This document shows, piece after piece, positions 1 through 7,116 of a stretch of 17,449 nucleotides of DNA (position 1 is the stretch's first letter; every line of letters starts with the position of its first letter). The translations under genes and the position numbers were made by a program. This DNA comes from Meridianimarinicoccus sp044221805 (GTDB taxonomy: Bacteria; Pseudomonadota; Alphaproteobacteria; Rhodobacterales; Rhodobacteraceae): NCBI GenBank assembly GCA_044221805.1, contig JBGAOK010000074.1:1-17449 (forward strand), read 5' to 3'. The notes beneath the pieces are model-generated. The model did not search any database. It was not told where the DNA came from and saw only the letters and a program-made list of their open reading frames with translations.

Positions 1-182
1 GCAACAACCTCGACCCCCGCAGCCCCATAGGCCGCGTCCGAAATCCCAGACCGCAGACCAGCCCCGGATTCCACAACAACACCATACCCAAGCTTCCGAA
101 GCTGCTCCGCAGAACCAGGCGTCAACCCAACCCGGTTCTCGGTGGCTTCGGTTTCGGACAGGACACCGAAGGTCTTGGCCAT
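1..182 (-). CDS. pntA: NAD(P) transhydrogenase subunit alpha, N-terminal fragment (runs off left edge)
   Basis: Only the first 60 codons are present. PntA forms the NAD(H)-binding part of the proton-translocating transhydrogenase, which uses the proton gradient to move hydride from NADH to NADP+ at the inner membrane. The peptide begins MAKTFGVLSETEATENRVGL and continues through LTPGSAEQLRKLG, VVVESGAGL and ISDAAYGAAGVEVV, the spacing expected for the AlaDh/PNT N-terminal domain. The LTP-S-QL-KLG and AAGVEV pattern fits Rhodobacter-type PntA better than alanine dehydrogenase, but the fragment is too short to exclude the latter. The ATG lies one base after the lpd stop (TGA-c-ATG), so it is probably the last visible member of the PDH operon and translationally coupled to lpd. 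From codon 18 onward codon use becomes T-ending and unlike the neighbours. Confidence 0.75.
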   Translation of the reverse strand, partial: MAKTFGVLSETEATENRVGLTPGSAEQLRKLGYGVVVESGAGLRSGISDAAYGAAGVEVV

Positions 183-183
183 G

Positions 184-1960
184 TCAGTGCTTCTTCTTCT
201 TGGGCGGCATCAGGTCGGTGATCGTGCCTTCGAACATCTCGGCCGCGAAGTTCACCGTCTCGGAGAGCGTCGGATGCGGGTGGATGGTATGGCCGAGATC
301 GACCGCATCCGCCCCCATCTCGATCGCCAGCGCCGCCTCGGCGATCAGGTCGCCGGCATGGACGCCAACGATGGCGCAGCCAATCACCCGGTCGTCCTCG
401 GGGTCGAAGAGGAGCTTGGTCATCCCTTCCGACCGCGCCATCGACAGCGCCCGGCCCGAGGCCGCCCAGGGGAACACGCCCTTCTCGTAGGGGATGCCCT
501 TGGCCTTTGCCTCGGTCTCGGTCACGCCGCACCAGGCCACCTCGGGGTCGGTATAGGCCACCGAGGGGATCAGGCGGGCATCGAAGAAGCGGTTGTGCCC
601 GGCAGCGACCTCGGCCGCGACCTTGCCTTCATGCACGGCCTTGTGGGCAAGCATCGGCTGGCCCACCACGTCGCCGATGGCGAAGATGTGGGGGACATTG
701 GTGCGCATCTGCCCGTCGACGGCGATGAAACCACGCTCGTCCACCGTCACGCCGGCCGCCTGGGCGGCCAGCATCTTGCCGTTGGGCCTGCGCCCCACCG
801 CCACGAGGATCTTGTCGAAGACATCGGTGGTGGTGCCGCCCTTGTCGTCCTCGAAGGTGACCTTGAGACCGGCCTCCTGCGCCTCGACCGCGACCACCTT
901 GGTCTTCAGGAAGATGTTCTCGTAGCGCTTGCCGATCCGGGTCTGCAGCGGCTTGACGATGTCCTTGTCGGCGCCGGGGATGATCTGGTCCATCAGTTCC
1001 ACGACCGTGATCTTCGCCCCGAGCGCGTCATAGACGCAGGCCATTTCCAGCCCGATGATGCCGCCGCCAAGAACCAGCATCCGGTTCGGCACGTCGGCCA
1101 GTTCCAGCGCGCCGGTCGAATCGATCACCCGCGGGTCGTCATGCGGGATGAAGGGCAGCTTCACCGGTTCCGACCCGGCAGCGATGATGCACTGGTCGAA
1201 CGAGACGGTCTTTCGTCCGCCCTCGCCCTCGACGGTGATCATGTTCGGGCCGGTGAAGGTGCCGAGGCCCTTGACCACCTCGACCTTGCGGCCCTTGGCA
1301 AGCCCGTTCAGCCCGCCGGTAAGCTGGCCGACAACGCTGTCCTTGAACTTTCTCAGCTCGTCCAGGTCGATCTGGGGCTTGCCGAAGCTGACGCCGTGGC
1401 CGGCCATCTCGTCGGCCTCGCTGATCACCTTGGCGACATGGAGCAGCGCCTTGGACGGGATGCAGCCCACGTTCAGGCAGACGCCGCCCAGGGTCGGGTC
1501 CTTCTCGATCAGCACGACCTTCTTGCCAAGGTCAGCGGCCCGGAAGGCGGCGGTATAGCCGCCCGGGCCGGCACCCAGGACGACGACCTCGCCATGGATG
1601 TCGCCGCGCTGGCCGGCGGCCAGCGCGCGGGGCGGCGACCGCGGCGGGTTCGGCCGCGGCAGCCAGGGCCGCGGCGGGCGCGGGGGCAACCGCAGGGGCC
1701 GCGGCCGGGGCCGGGGCGGCCGCAGCGGCGCCCTCGGCCTCGAGCACGAGGATCAGCGCGCCTTCCGAGACCTTGTCGCCTTCGGCGACCTTGATCTCGA
1801 CCACCTTGCCGGCGGCGGGGCTGGGCACTTCCATCGTCGCCTTGTCGGATTCCAGCTCGATCAGCGGATCCTCCTTGGCCACGGTATCGCCGACCTTCAC
1901 CAGGATGCTGAGCACCGGCACGTTCTTGAAATCACCGATATCGGGAACCTTGACGTCCAT
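184..1960 (-). CDS. lpd: Dihydrolipoyl dehydrogenase (E3) with N-terminal lipoyl domain; one frame break in the linker
   Basis: E3 reoxidises the dihydrolipoyl groups of the pyruvate dehydrogenase complex with FAD and NAD+. The start ATG at 1960 follows GAGGAG, which overlaps the aceF stop. Residues 1 to about 78 are a lipoyl domain with the lipoylated lysine in ESDKATMEV (K40). An Ala/Pro-rich linker follows, then the flavoprotein: GEVVVLGAGPGGYTAAF (FAD Rossmann motif), GGVCLNVGCIPSKALLH (redox disulfide CLNVGC), and C-terminal HPHPTLSET with the catalytic His-Glu pair, ending PPKKKKH. The lipoyl part and the E3 part lie in different frames. The switch falls in the linker around 1625-1645 and behaves as one extra base: the 1777-nt span minus one gives 591 residues, the usual size of lipoyl-E3 fusions such as Neisseria p64k. 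A sequencing error is likely; a true disruption cannot be excluded. Confidence 0.88.
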
Positions 1961-1971
1961 GATCGCGCTCC

Positions 1972-3252
1972 TCACCACATCAACCGGCGAACGTCGCCAA
2001 GCAGGGTCTTCAGGGACACCAGGAAACGGGCCGCCAGCGCCCCGTCGATGGCGCGGTGGTCATAGCTGAGAGACAGCGGCTGCATCAGGCGCGGCACGAA
2101 TGCCTCGCCGTTCCAGACCGGGGCCATCTTCGAGCGGGTCAGGCCGAGGATCGCCACCTCGGGCGCGTTCACGATGGGGGTGAAGCTGGTGCCGCCGATC
2201 CCGCCCAGCGACGAGATGGTGAAGGTCGCGCCCTGCATGTCGGGGCCCTTCAGCTCGCCCTTGCGCGCCTTGGCGGACAACTCGCCGATGTCCTTCGAGA
2301 TCTGCATCAGACCCTTGCGGTCGGCGTCCTTGACCACGGGCACCACGAGCCCGTTCGGCGTGTCGGCGGCGAAGCCGATGTTGTAGTAGTCCTTCTTGAT
2401 CAGCTTGTCGCCGTCCGGATGGATCGACGAGTTCACCTCCCAATGCTCCTTCAGCGCCGAAACGCAGGCCTTCATCACGAAGGTCAGCAGCGTAACCCGG
2501 AAGCCCTGCTCCTTGGCCATCGCGTCAAGCTCCTTGCGGTAGCCGTCGAGGTCGGTGATGTCGGCTTCGTCGTTGTTGGTAACGTGGGGGATGTTCAGCC
2601 ACGACCGGTGCAGCGCGGGACCGGAGAGCTTCTTGATCCGCGCCATCTCGACGTTCTCGATCGGGCCGAACTTCGAGAAGTCCACCGCCGGGATCGGCGG
2701 GATGCCCATGCCGCCCGAGATCGCGCCGCCAGCCGCCGCAGCGACCGGGGCCGCAGCCTGCTTGTAGACCTTGGCGATGTCATCGCGCAGGATGCGGCCC
2801 TTGCGGCCCGAGCCGTTCACCTTGGCCAGATCGACGCCGAGCTGGCGCGCGAAGGCGCGCACCGACGGCGAGGCATGGGCCCGGTTGAAGCCGGCATCGG
2901 TCACCGCGGTCGAGACCGCTGCCGGTGCTGCGGCCGGTGCTGCAGCCGCGGCCGGCGCAGCGGCCGGTGCCGGTGCCGGTGCCGGAGCGGCGGGCTTCGG
3001 CGCCTCGGCGGCAGCGCCGGCGGCGTCGATGATCAGGATCACCGAGCCTTCCGAGACTCGGTCGCCCTCGGCCACCTTCAGTTCCTTGACCGTACCGGCG
3101 ACGGGGCTCGGCACTTCCATGGTGGCCTTGTCGGATTCCAGCTCGAGCAGCGGATCTTCCTTGGCCACGGTGTCACCCACCTTCACCAGGATGCTGATCA
3201 CCGGCACGTTCTTGAAGTCGCCGATATCCGGCACTTTGACTTCGGTCGTCAT
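1972..3252 (-). CDS. aceF: Pyruvate dehydrogenase E2, dihydrolipoamide acetyltransferase
   Basis: E2 is the core of the pyruvate dehydrogenase complex and passes the acetyl group from lipoate to CoA. The 426 residues hold one lipoyl domain (about 2-78, lipoyl lysine K42 in ESDKATMEVP), a long Ala/Pro linker (about 79-118), a peripheral subunit-binding domain (about 123-165, ASPSVRAFARQLGVDL then GRKGRILRDDI), a second short linker, and the catalytic acyltransferase domain (about 195-426) ending with the active-site motif DHRAIDGA (H399, D403). It has one lipoyl domain where E. coli AceF has three; the next gene, lpd, carries a second, very similar one. The ATG at 3252 has GAGGAG eight bases upstream. 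It lies 89 bp after aceE and 11 bp before lpd in one operon. Confidence 0.95.
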   Translation of the reverse strand: MTTEVKVPDIGDFKNVPVISILVKVGDTVAKEDPLLELESDKATMEVPSPVAGTVKELKVAEGDRVSEGSVILIIDAAGAAAEAPKPAAPAPAPAPAAAPAAAAAPAAAPAAVSTAVTDAGFNRAHASPSVRAFARQLGVDLAKVNGSGRKGRILRDDIAKVYKQAAAPVAAAAGGAISGGMGIPPIPAVDFSKFGPIENVEMARIKKLSGPALHRSWLNIPHVTNNDEADITDLDGYRKELDAMAKEQGFRVTLLTFVMKACVSALKEHWEVNSSIHPDGDKLIKKDYYNIGFAADTPNGLVVPVVKDADRKGLMQISKDIGELSAKARKGELKGPDMQGATFTISSLGGIGGTSFTPIVNAPEVAILGLTRSKMAPVWNGEAFVPRLMQPLSLSYDHRAIDGALAARFLVSLKTLLGDVRRLMW

Positions 3253-3279
3253 CTCTCGTTCTCCTCGTTCCGCCGGGTG

Positions 3280-3301
3280 CCGGGCGGCTGCGTCCGCCCG
3301 G
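3280..3301 (-). other. Intercistronic hairpin between aceE and aceF
   Basis: The 89-bp aceE-aceF gap contains CCGGGCGG, a 6-nt loop, then CCGCCCGG, a perfect 8-bp all-GC stem. No T-tract follows it on the minus strand, so it does not look like an intrinsic terminator. By inference it could protect the upstream transcript end or set the ratio of E1 to E2/E3. The aceF ribosome binding site lies downstream of the stem and is not paired in it. Confidence 0.5.
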
Positions 3302-3341
3302 CCCGGCCGGTACCCTGTGCTTGGCTCGGTGCGCGGCGGGA

Positions 3342-6002
3342 TCAGACCAGCCGCGGGTTGGGCTTGTTGCCGTCGATCTGGTACTTCTTCAGCGCCTCGG
3401 TCAGTTCCGACCGGGTGATGTTGCCCAGGCGGAAAAGCTCGACCATGGCGGTCGCGGCGATGTGGTTCGCATCGACCTCGAAGAAGCGCCGCAGGTTGAC
3501 CCGGCTGTCGGACCGGCCGAACCCGTCGGTGCCCAGCACCTCGAACGGCACGCCGGCCGGCACGAAGGCGCGGATCTGCTCGGCGTAGTTCTTCATGTAG
3601 TCGGTGGCGGCCACGACAGGCCCCTTCGCCTTCTCGAGCTGCTCGGTCACGAAGGCCTTGCGCGGCTCGGCCAGCGGGTTCAGCCGGTTGAACCGCGCCA
3701 CGTCCTGGCCTTCCCGGGCCAGTTCGTTCAGCGAGGTCGCCGACCAGATCTCGGAGGTGACGCCGAAATCGTCCTCGAGCATCTTCGCCGCCTTGATCGC
3801 CTGGATCAGGATCGTGCCCGAGCCCAGCAGCGCGACGTGCTTCTTGCCGGGCTTGGCCACGTCCTTCAGCCGGTAGAGACCGCGGATGATGTCCTGCTCG
3901 ACCCCCATCGGCATGTCGGGATGCGAGTAGTTCTCGTTCATCAGGGTCAGGTAGAAGAACACGTCCTCCTGATCGACATACATCCGCTTCAGGCCGTTCT
4001 GCACGATCACCGCGACCTCGTACTGGAAGGTCGGGTCATAGGTGATGCAGTTCGGGATGGTGCCGGCCAGGATGTGGCTGTGACCGTCCTCGTGCTGCAG
4101 GCCCTCGCCGTTCAGGGTGGTCCGCCCGGCGGTGCCGCCCAGCATGAAGCCCCGCGCCCGGCTGTCGCCGGCGGCCCAGGCCAGGTCGCCGATGCGCTGG
4201 AAGCCGAACATCGAGTAGTAGATGAAGAACGGGATCATCGGCACGCCGTGCACCGAATAGGACGTCGCCGCCGCCATCCAGTCGGCCATCGCGCCGGCCT
4301 CGTTGATGCCTTCCTGAAGCACCTGGCCGGACTGGCTTTCCTTGTAGAAGTTCATCTGGTCGGCGTCCTGGGGCGTGTAGTTCTGCCCCAGCGGGTTGTA
4401 GATGCCGACCGAGCGGAACAGCCCTTCCATGCCGAAGGTGCGGCTTTCGTCGGGGACGATGGGCACCACCTGCTTGCCGATGTTCTTGTCGCGCAGCAGC
4501 GTGGTGAGGATCCGCACGAAGGCCATCGTGGTCGAGATCTCGCGCTCGCCGGTGCCCTTCAGTTCCTTGTCGAAGGCGTCGAGCCCGGGGATCTGCAGCT
4601 TCGGCGCGTCGCGCCAGTGCCGGGCCGGGAAGGCGCCGCCAAGCGCCTTGCGGCGGTCAGCCAGATAGGCCTTCTGGGCGTTGTTGAGCTGGACGAAGGG
4701 CGCCTTGGCCAGAGCCTCGTCGGTGACCGGGATGTGGAACCGGTCGCGCATGGCGCGCAGCTGGTCCTCGGCCATCTTCTTCTGCTGGTGCGTGGTGTTC
4801 TGGCCTTCGCCGGCCGTGCCCATGCCGTAGCCCTTGACGGTCTTGACCAGAAGGCAGACCGGCTGGTCCTTCACCTCGGTGGCGCGCTTGAAGGCGGTAT
4901 AGACCTTCTGCACGTCATGGCCGCCGCGGCGCAGATCCCAGATCTGGTCGTCGGTCCAGTCCTCGACCAGCGCGGCGGTCTCGGGGTACTTTCCGAAGAA
5001 GTTCTTGCGGATATAGGCGCCGTCCTTCGACTTGAAGGTCTGGTAGTCGCCGTCGACGGTCTCCTCCATCAGCTGGCGCAGCCGGCCGGTCACGTCCTTC
5101 TCGAGCAGGTCGTCCCAGCCGCGGCCCCAGAGCAGCTTGATGACTTCCCAGCCCGAGCCGCGGAACTCGCCCTCCAGTTCCTGCACGATCTTGCCGTTGC
5201 CGCGCACCGGGCCGTCAAGCCGCTGCAGGTTGCAGTTGATGACGAAGATCAGGTTGTCGAGCTTCTCGCGGGCGGCCAGGCCGATGGCGCCCAGGCTTTC
5301 CGGCTCGTCCATCTCGCCGTCGCCGAGGAAGCACCAGACCTTGCGGTCGGTCATGTCGATCAAGCCGCGGTTGTGCATGTATTTCATGAACCGCGCCTGA
5401 TAGATGGCGCAGAGCGGGCCAAGCCCCATCGAGACGGTGGGGAACTGCCAGTAATCCGGCATCAGCCAGGGGTGCGGGTACGAGCTGAGCCCGCCGCCGC
5501 CGACTTCCGAACGGAAGTTCTCCAGCTGCTCCTCGCTGATCCGGCCTTCCATGAAGGACCGGGCATAGATGCCGGGGACCACATGGCCCTGGAAGAACAC
5601 CAGATCGCCGCCGTGGATCGCCGAGCGGGCGCGCCAGAAGTGGTTCAGGCCCACGTCGTACATCGCCGCCGACGAGGCGAACGAGGCGATGTGGCCGCCG
5701 TATTCGCTGCTTTCCTTGTTCCGCCGCACCACCGTCGCCATGGCGTTCCAGCGGTTGATCGCGCGGATCCGGCCTTCCATCTCGAGATCGCCGGGGAACT
5801 CGAACTGGTCGTCATGCGGGATGGTGTTCTGGTACGGCGTGGTGGCCGAGAACGGCAGCATCGCCCCCGCGGCGCGGGCCTGCTGGACCGCACGGTCAAG
5901 CAGGAAGTGCGCCCGGTTGGGCCCGTCGCGTTCGATCACGTCGGAAATGGCGTCCTGCCATTCCTGGGACTCGATCGGGTCGATGTCCTCGATCTTGGTC
6001 AT
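3342..6002 (-). CDS. aceE: Pyruvate dehydrogenase E1, homodimeric type
   Basis: E1 decarboxylates pyruvate with thiamine diphosphate and transfers the acetyl group to lipoyl-E2. At 886 residues it matches the usual length of the homodimeric AceE family (887 in E. coli), not the split alpha/beta type. Visible motifs are the active-site histidines in GGHIASFASSAAMYD (H104) and FFQGHVVPG (H140), the ThDP/Mg motif GDGEMDEPE (227-235) ending in NCNLQ (256-260), the loop GEGQNTTHQQKKM, and the pyrimidine domain around FGFQRIGDLAWAAGDSRARG with LQHEDGHSHI. I chose the ATG at 6002 (MTKIEDIDPIESQEW) because AGGAGG precedes it at good spacing and its length fits the family; an in-frame ATG 20 codons upstream adds an unconserved peptide. 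It is the first gene of the aceE-aceF-lpd-pntA operon. Confidence 0.96.
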   Translation of the reverse strand: MTKIEDIDPIESQEWQDAISDVIERDGPNRAHFLLDRAVQQARAAGAMLPFSATTPYQNTIPHDDQFEFPGDLEMEGRIRAINRWNAMATVVRRNKESSEYGGHIASFASSAAMYDVGLNHFWRARSAIHGGDLVFFQGHVVPGIYARSFMEGRISEEQLENFRSEVGGGGLSSYPHPWLMPDYWQFPTVSMGLGPLCAIYQARFMKYMHNRGLIDMTDRKVWCFLGDGEMDEPESLGAIGLAAREKLDNLIFVINCNLQRLDGPVRGNGKIVQELEGEFRGSGWEVIKLLWGRGWDDLLEKDVTGRLRQLMEETVDGDYQTFKSKDGAYIRKNFFGKYPETAALVEDWTDDQIWDLRRGGHDVQKVYTAFKRATEVKDQPVCLLVKTVKGYGMGTAGEGQNTTHQQKKMAEDQLRAMRDRFHIPVTDEALAKAPFVQLNNAQKAYLADRRKALGGAFPARHWRDAPKLQIPGLDAFDKELKGTGEREISTTMAFVRILTTLLRDKNIGKQVVPIVPDESRTFGMEGLFRSVGIYNPLGQNYTPQDADQMNFYKESQSGQVLQEGINEAGAMADWMAAATSYSVHGVPMIPFFIYYSMFGFQRIGDLAWAAGDSRARGFMLGGTAGRTTLNGEGLQHEDGHSHILAGTIPNCITYDPTFQYEVAVIVQNGLKRMYVDQEDVFFYLTLMNENYSHPDMPMGVEQDIIRGLYRLKDVAKPGKKHVALLGSGTILIQAIKAAKMLEDDFGVTSEIWSATSLNELAREGQDVARFNRLNPLAEPRKAFVTEQLEKAKGPVVAATDYMKNYAEQIRAFVPAGVPFEVLGTDGFGRSDSRVNLRRFFEVDANHIAATAMVELFRLGNITRSELTEALKKYQIDGNKPNPRLV

Positions 6003-6137
6003 GGATGGGTTCCCTCCTGGTATCCGAAAGCACCCGCCAGCCGGCGGGTCAAAATCGCCCACGTCCGCGCCGCCATGCGCGACGCGACGGGCATCAACTT
6101 GGCCGGGTCATTTCCTTGCCGGAAATCCGCGAGCGGT

Positions 6138-6156
6138 TTGCGAAACGTGCGCGCAA
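6138..6156. promoter_or_regulatory. Dyad TTGCG-N9-CGCAA in the aceE upstream region
   Basis: TTGCGAAACGTGCGCGCAA is an inverted repeat about 136-154 bp upstream of the aceE start. Within it GTTT-GCG-AAAC (6136-6146) is a second, nested palindrome. The minus strand reads TTCGCAAAC, a 9-mer also present upstream of prpE at 14438-14446. A regulator site is plausible, but the half-site spacing differs from the better dyads upstream of maeB and prpE. Confidence 0.3.
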
Positions 6157-6215
6157 GATTGTTTCTCCCCCCTTGTCTTTTCGCGTTCGTTTTCAGGTAT
6201 CTACGACACGATATG

Positions 6216-6458
6216 TCAGTAACGCTTCCCTACACGATGCTGCCTGCCTTGGCACCCCGCTCGGACGCATAGCGGGACCGCAGAAAATGCATAACGCGGC
6301 GTCACCCCTGCACCGGACGCATTCCTGACGCGCAGCCCGGCTTCGGGCGCGGCCGCCGACCCGGCCGTCGCCATGGCACGCATCATTGCCGGGCGGACCG
6401 CTGGTGCGGCCTGTCCGGTCGTCGTGGTCGGCACGATTCCGAGATCGGCATGCAGCAT
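6216..6458 (-). CDS. Possible small hypothetical protein (80 codons), doubtful
   Basis: An open frame starts at ATG 6458 with a strong ribosome-binding-like GGGGGAGG just upstream and reads MLHADLGIVPTTTTGQAAP and on to a TGA at 6216-6218. I recognise no domain, signal peptide or membrane segment. Third-position GC is high in the first half and falls in the second half, unlike the real genes here, and the region otherwise looks like promoter DNA. It may be a chance frame. It is reported only because of the ribosome binding site and the otherwise empty spacer. Confidence 0.15.
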   Translation of the reverse strand: MLHADLGIVPTTTTGQAAPAVRPAMMRAMATAGSAAAPEAGLRVRNASGAGVTPRYAFSAVPLCVRAGCQGRQHRVGKRY

Positions 6459-6580
6459 GACCGGACCTCCCCCAAGGCGCAGTAAGACGGGGCTGCCGTG
6501 ATCTGACAAGCCCCGGCTCCGAAACATGCCAAGGCCATGCAGGTTCTACCGCCATTGGCCCGGGTCTGTGTCAGGAATAC

Positions 6581-6592
6581 TGTTAGCGCTAA
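6581..6592. promoter_or_regulatory. LacI-family-like operator palindrome
   Basis: TGTTAGCGCTAA contains the perfect 10-bp palindrome TTAGCGCTAA. The extended 14-mer matches the common LacI-family half-site pair TGTTAGCGCTAACA at 12 of 14 positions. It overlaps the TAG stop of the SPOR gene and lies about 580 bp upstream of aceE, with no LacI-type regulator or sugar gene in the window. It may be an orphan or chance site. Confidence 0.25.
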
Positions 6593-7116
6593 TCCTGTGT
6601 CCAGACAAACGCGTCGGCATAGCCCATGGCACGAATCTGCCCGATCCGGGCGGCCGCCTCGGATTCGGAGCCCAAGGGACCCGCGTAAATCACCCGCAAG
6701 ACCCCACCGCCGCGGGGAAAATCCTGGCGCAATGCCGGAATGCCGGCCCCTTGCAGGGCAGTGACCAGCCCATCGGCCTTCGCCTTGCCGGTGAAGGCCG
6801 CGATCTGCGCATAGATGCCGGGCGCGGGAAACGCGGGCGGGCTGCCGCGCCGGTTCGGCGGAATCGCCGGCACCGCGTCCGAGGGCGCCAAATCGGACAG
6901 GCCGGGCGGCAGGCCGCAGACCGGGTCGCCCTCGGCGGTCAGCCGGTCGGCCCAGACCACGACACCGCCGATTTCGGCGCGCTGGAAGGCGCAGCCGCGG
7001 CTGTCGATCCAGGTGGTACCGGCGAAACCGGCGGGCGGCGGTTCGGCCGGACCCGCCGCCGCGCCGGCGGCGGCGCAGGTCAGCACAAGCCCGGTCGCCG
7101 CCAGCCGGAGGGTCAT
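6589..7116 (-). CDS. Secreted SPOR-domain protein
   Basis: The 175-residue product begins MTLRLAATGLVLTCAAAGAA, a signal peptide with likely cleavage near AAA-GP, so it should be periplasmic; the internal cysteine does not sit in a good lipobox. A middle segment has WIDSRGCAFQRAEIGGVVVWADR and DPVCGLPP, with two cysteines (C42, C67) that could pair. The C-terminus (about 100-172, from GIYAQIAAFTGKAKADGL to GYADAFVW) is a SPOR domain, a family that binds denuded septal peptidoglycan glycans. The overall pattern resembles small SPOR proteins of Rhodobacterales. The ATG overlaps the upp stop as ATGA, so it is translationally coupled as the last gene of the nucleoside-salvage operon, although its role looks unrelated to nucleosides. 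Confidence 0.82.
   Translation of the reverse strand: MTLRLAATGLVLTCAAAGAAAGPAEPPPAGFAGTTWIDSRGCAFQRAEIGGVVVWADRLTAEGDPVCGLPPGLSDLAPSDAVPAIPPNRRGSPPAFPAPGIYAQIAAFTGKAKADGLVTALQGAGIPALRQDFPRGGGVLRVIYAGPLGSESEAAARIGQIRAMGYADAFVWTQD

Larger units (their letters stand above)
6003..6588. promoter_or_regulatory. 586-bp spacer upstream of aceE (promoter-bearing region)
   Basis: No convincing gene lies here. Both flanking genes run on the minus strand, so the region should hold the PDH operon promoter. The stretch at about 6160-6300 is less GC-rich than its surroundings, but I could not settle on a clean -35/-10 pair. Short dyads seen are ATTTCC-TTGCC-GGAAAT at 6110-6126, TTGCG-N9-CGCAA at 6138-6156, and a small GC hairpin GCCCG-GCTT-CGGGC at 6335-6348. 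A LacI-like palindrome lies at the far end, overlapping the stop of the SPOR gene. An 80-codon ORF at 6216-6458 is listed separately with low confidence. Confidence 0.55.

Noticed and set aside
1620..1650. Programmed ribosomal frameshifting in lpd
   Set aside because: No slippery heptamer with downstream structure is evident, and an indel error in an all-GC linker explains it more simply.
142..1794. A 550-codon plus-strand frame opposite lpd
   Set aside because: Antisense shadow of the lipoyl-E3 gene, with no recognisable domain and no ribosome binding site.
2915..3000. Short repeats of GCCGGTGC-like units in the aceF linker
   Set aside because: They encode the Ala/Pro interdomain linker of E2; such low-complexity repeats are normal for this protein.
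3280..3301. Intrinsic terminator between aceE and aceF
   Set aside because: No T-tract follows, and ending transcription here would leave E2 and E3 unexpressed unless a further promoter existed in an 89-bp gap.
2056..3588. A 510-codon plus-strand frame opposite aceF
   Set aside because: Antisense shadow; its sequence mirrors E2 codons and crosses the operon junction.
3321..6272. A 983-codon plus-strand open frame opposite aceE
   Set aside because: High third-position GC leaves antisense frames open. The translation is a His/Arg/Leu/Val-rich mixture without domains, while the minus strand encodes full-length AceE.
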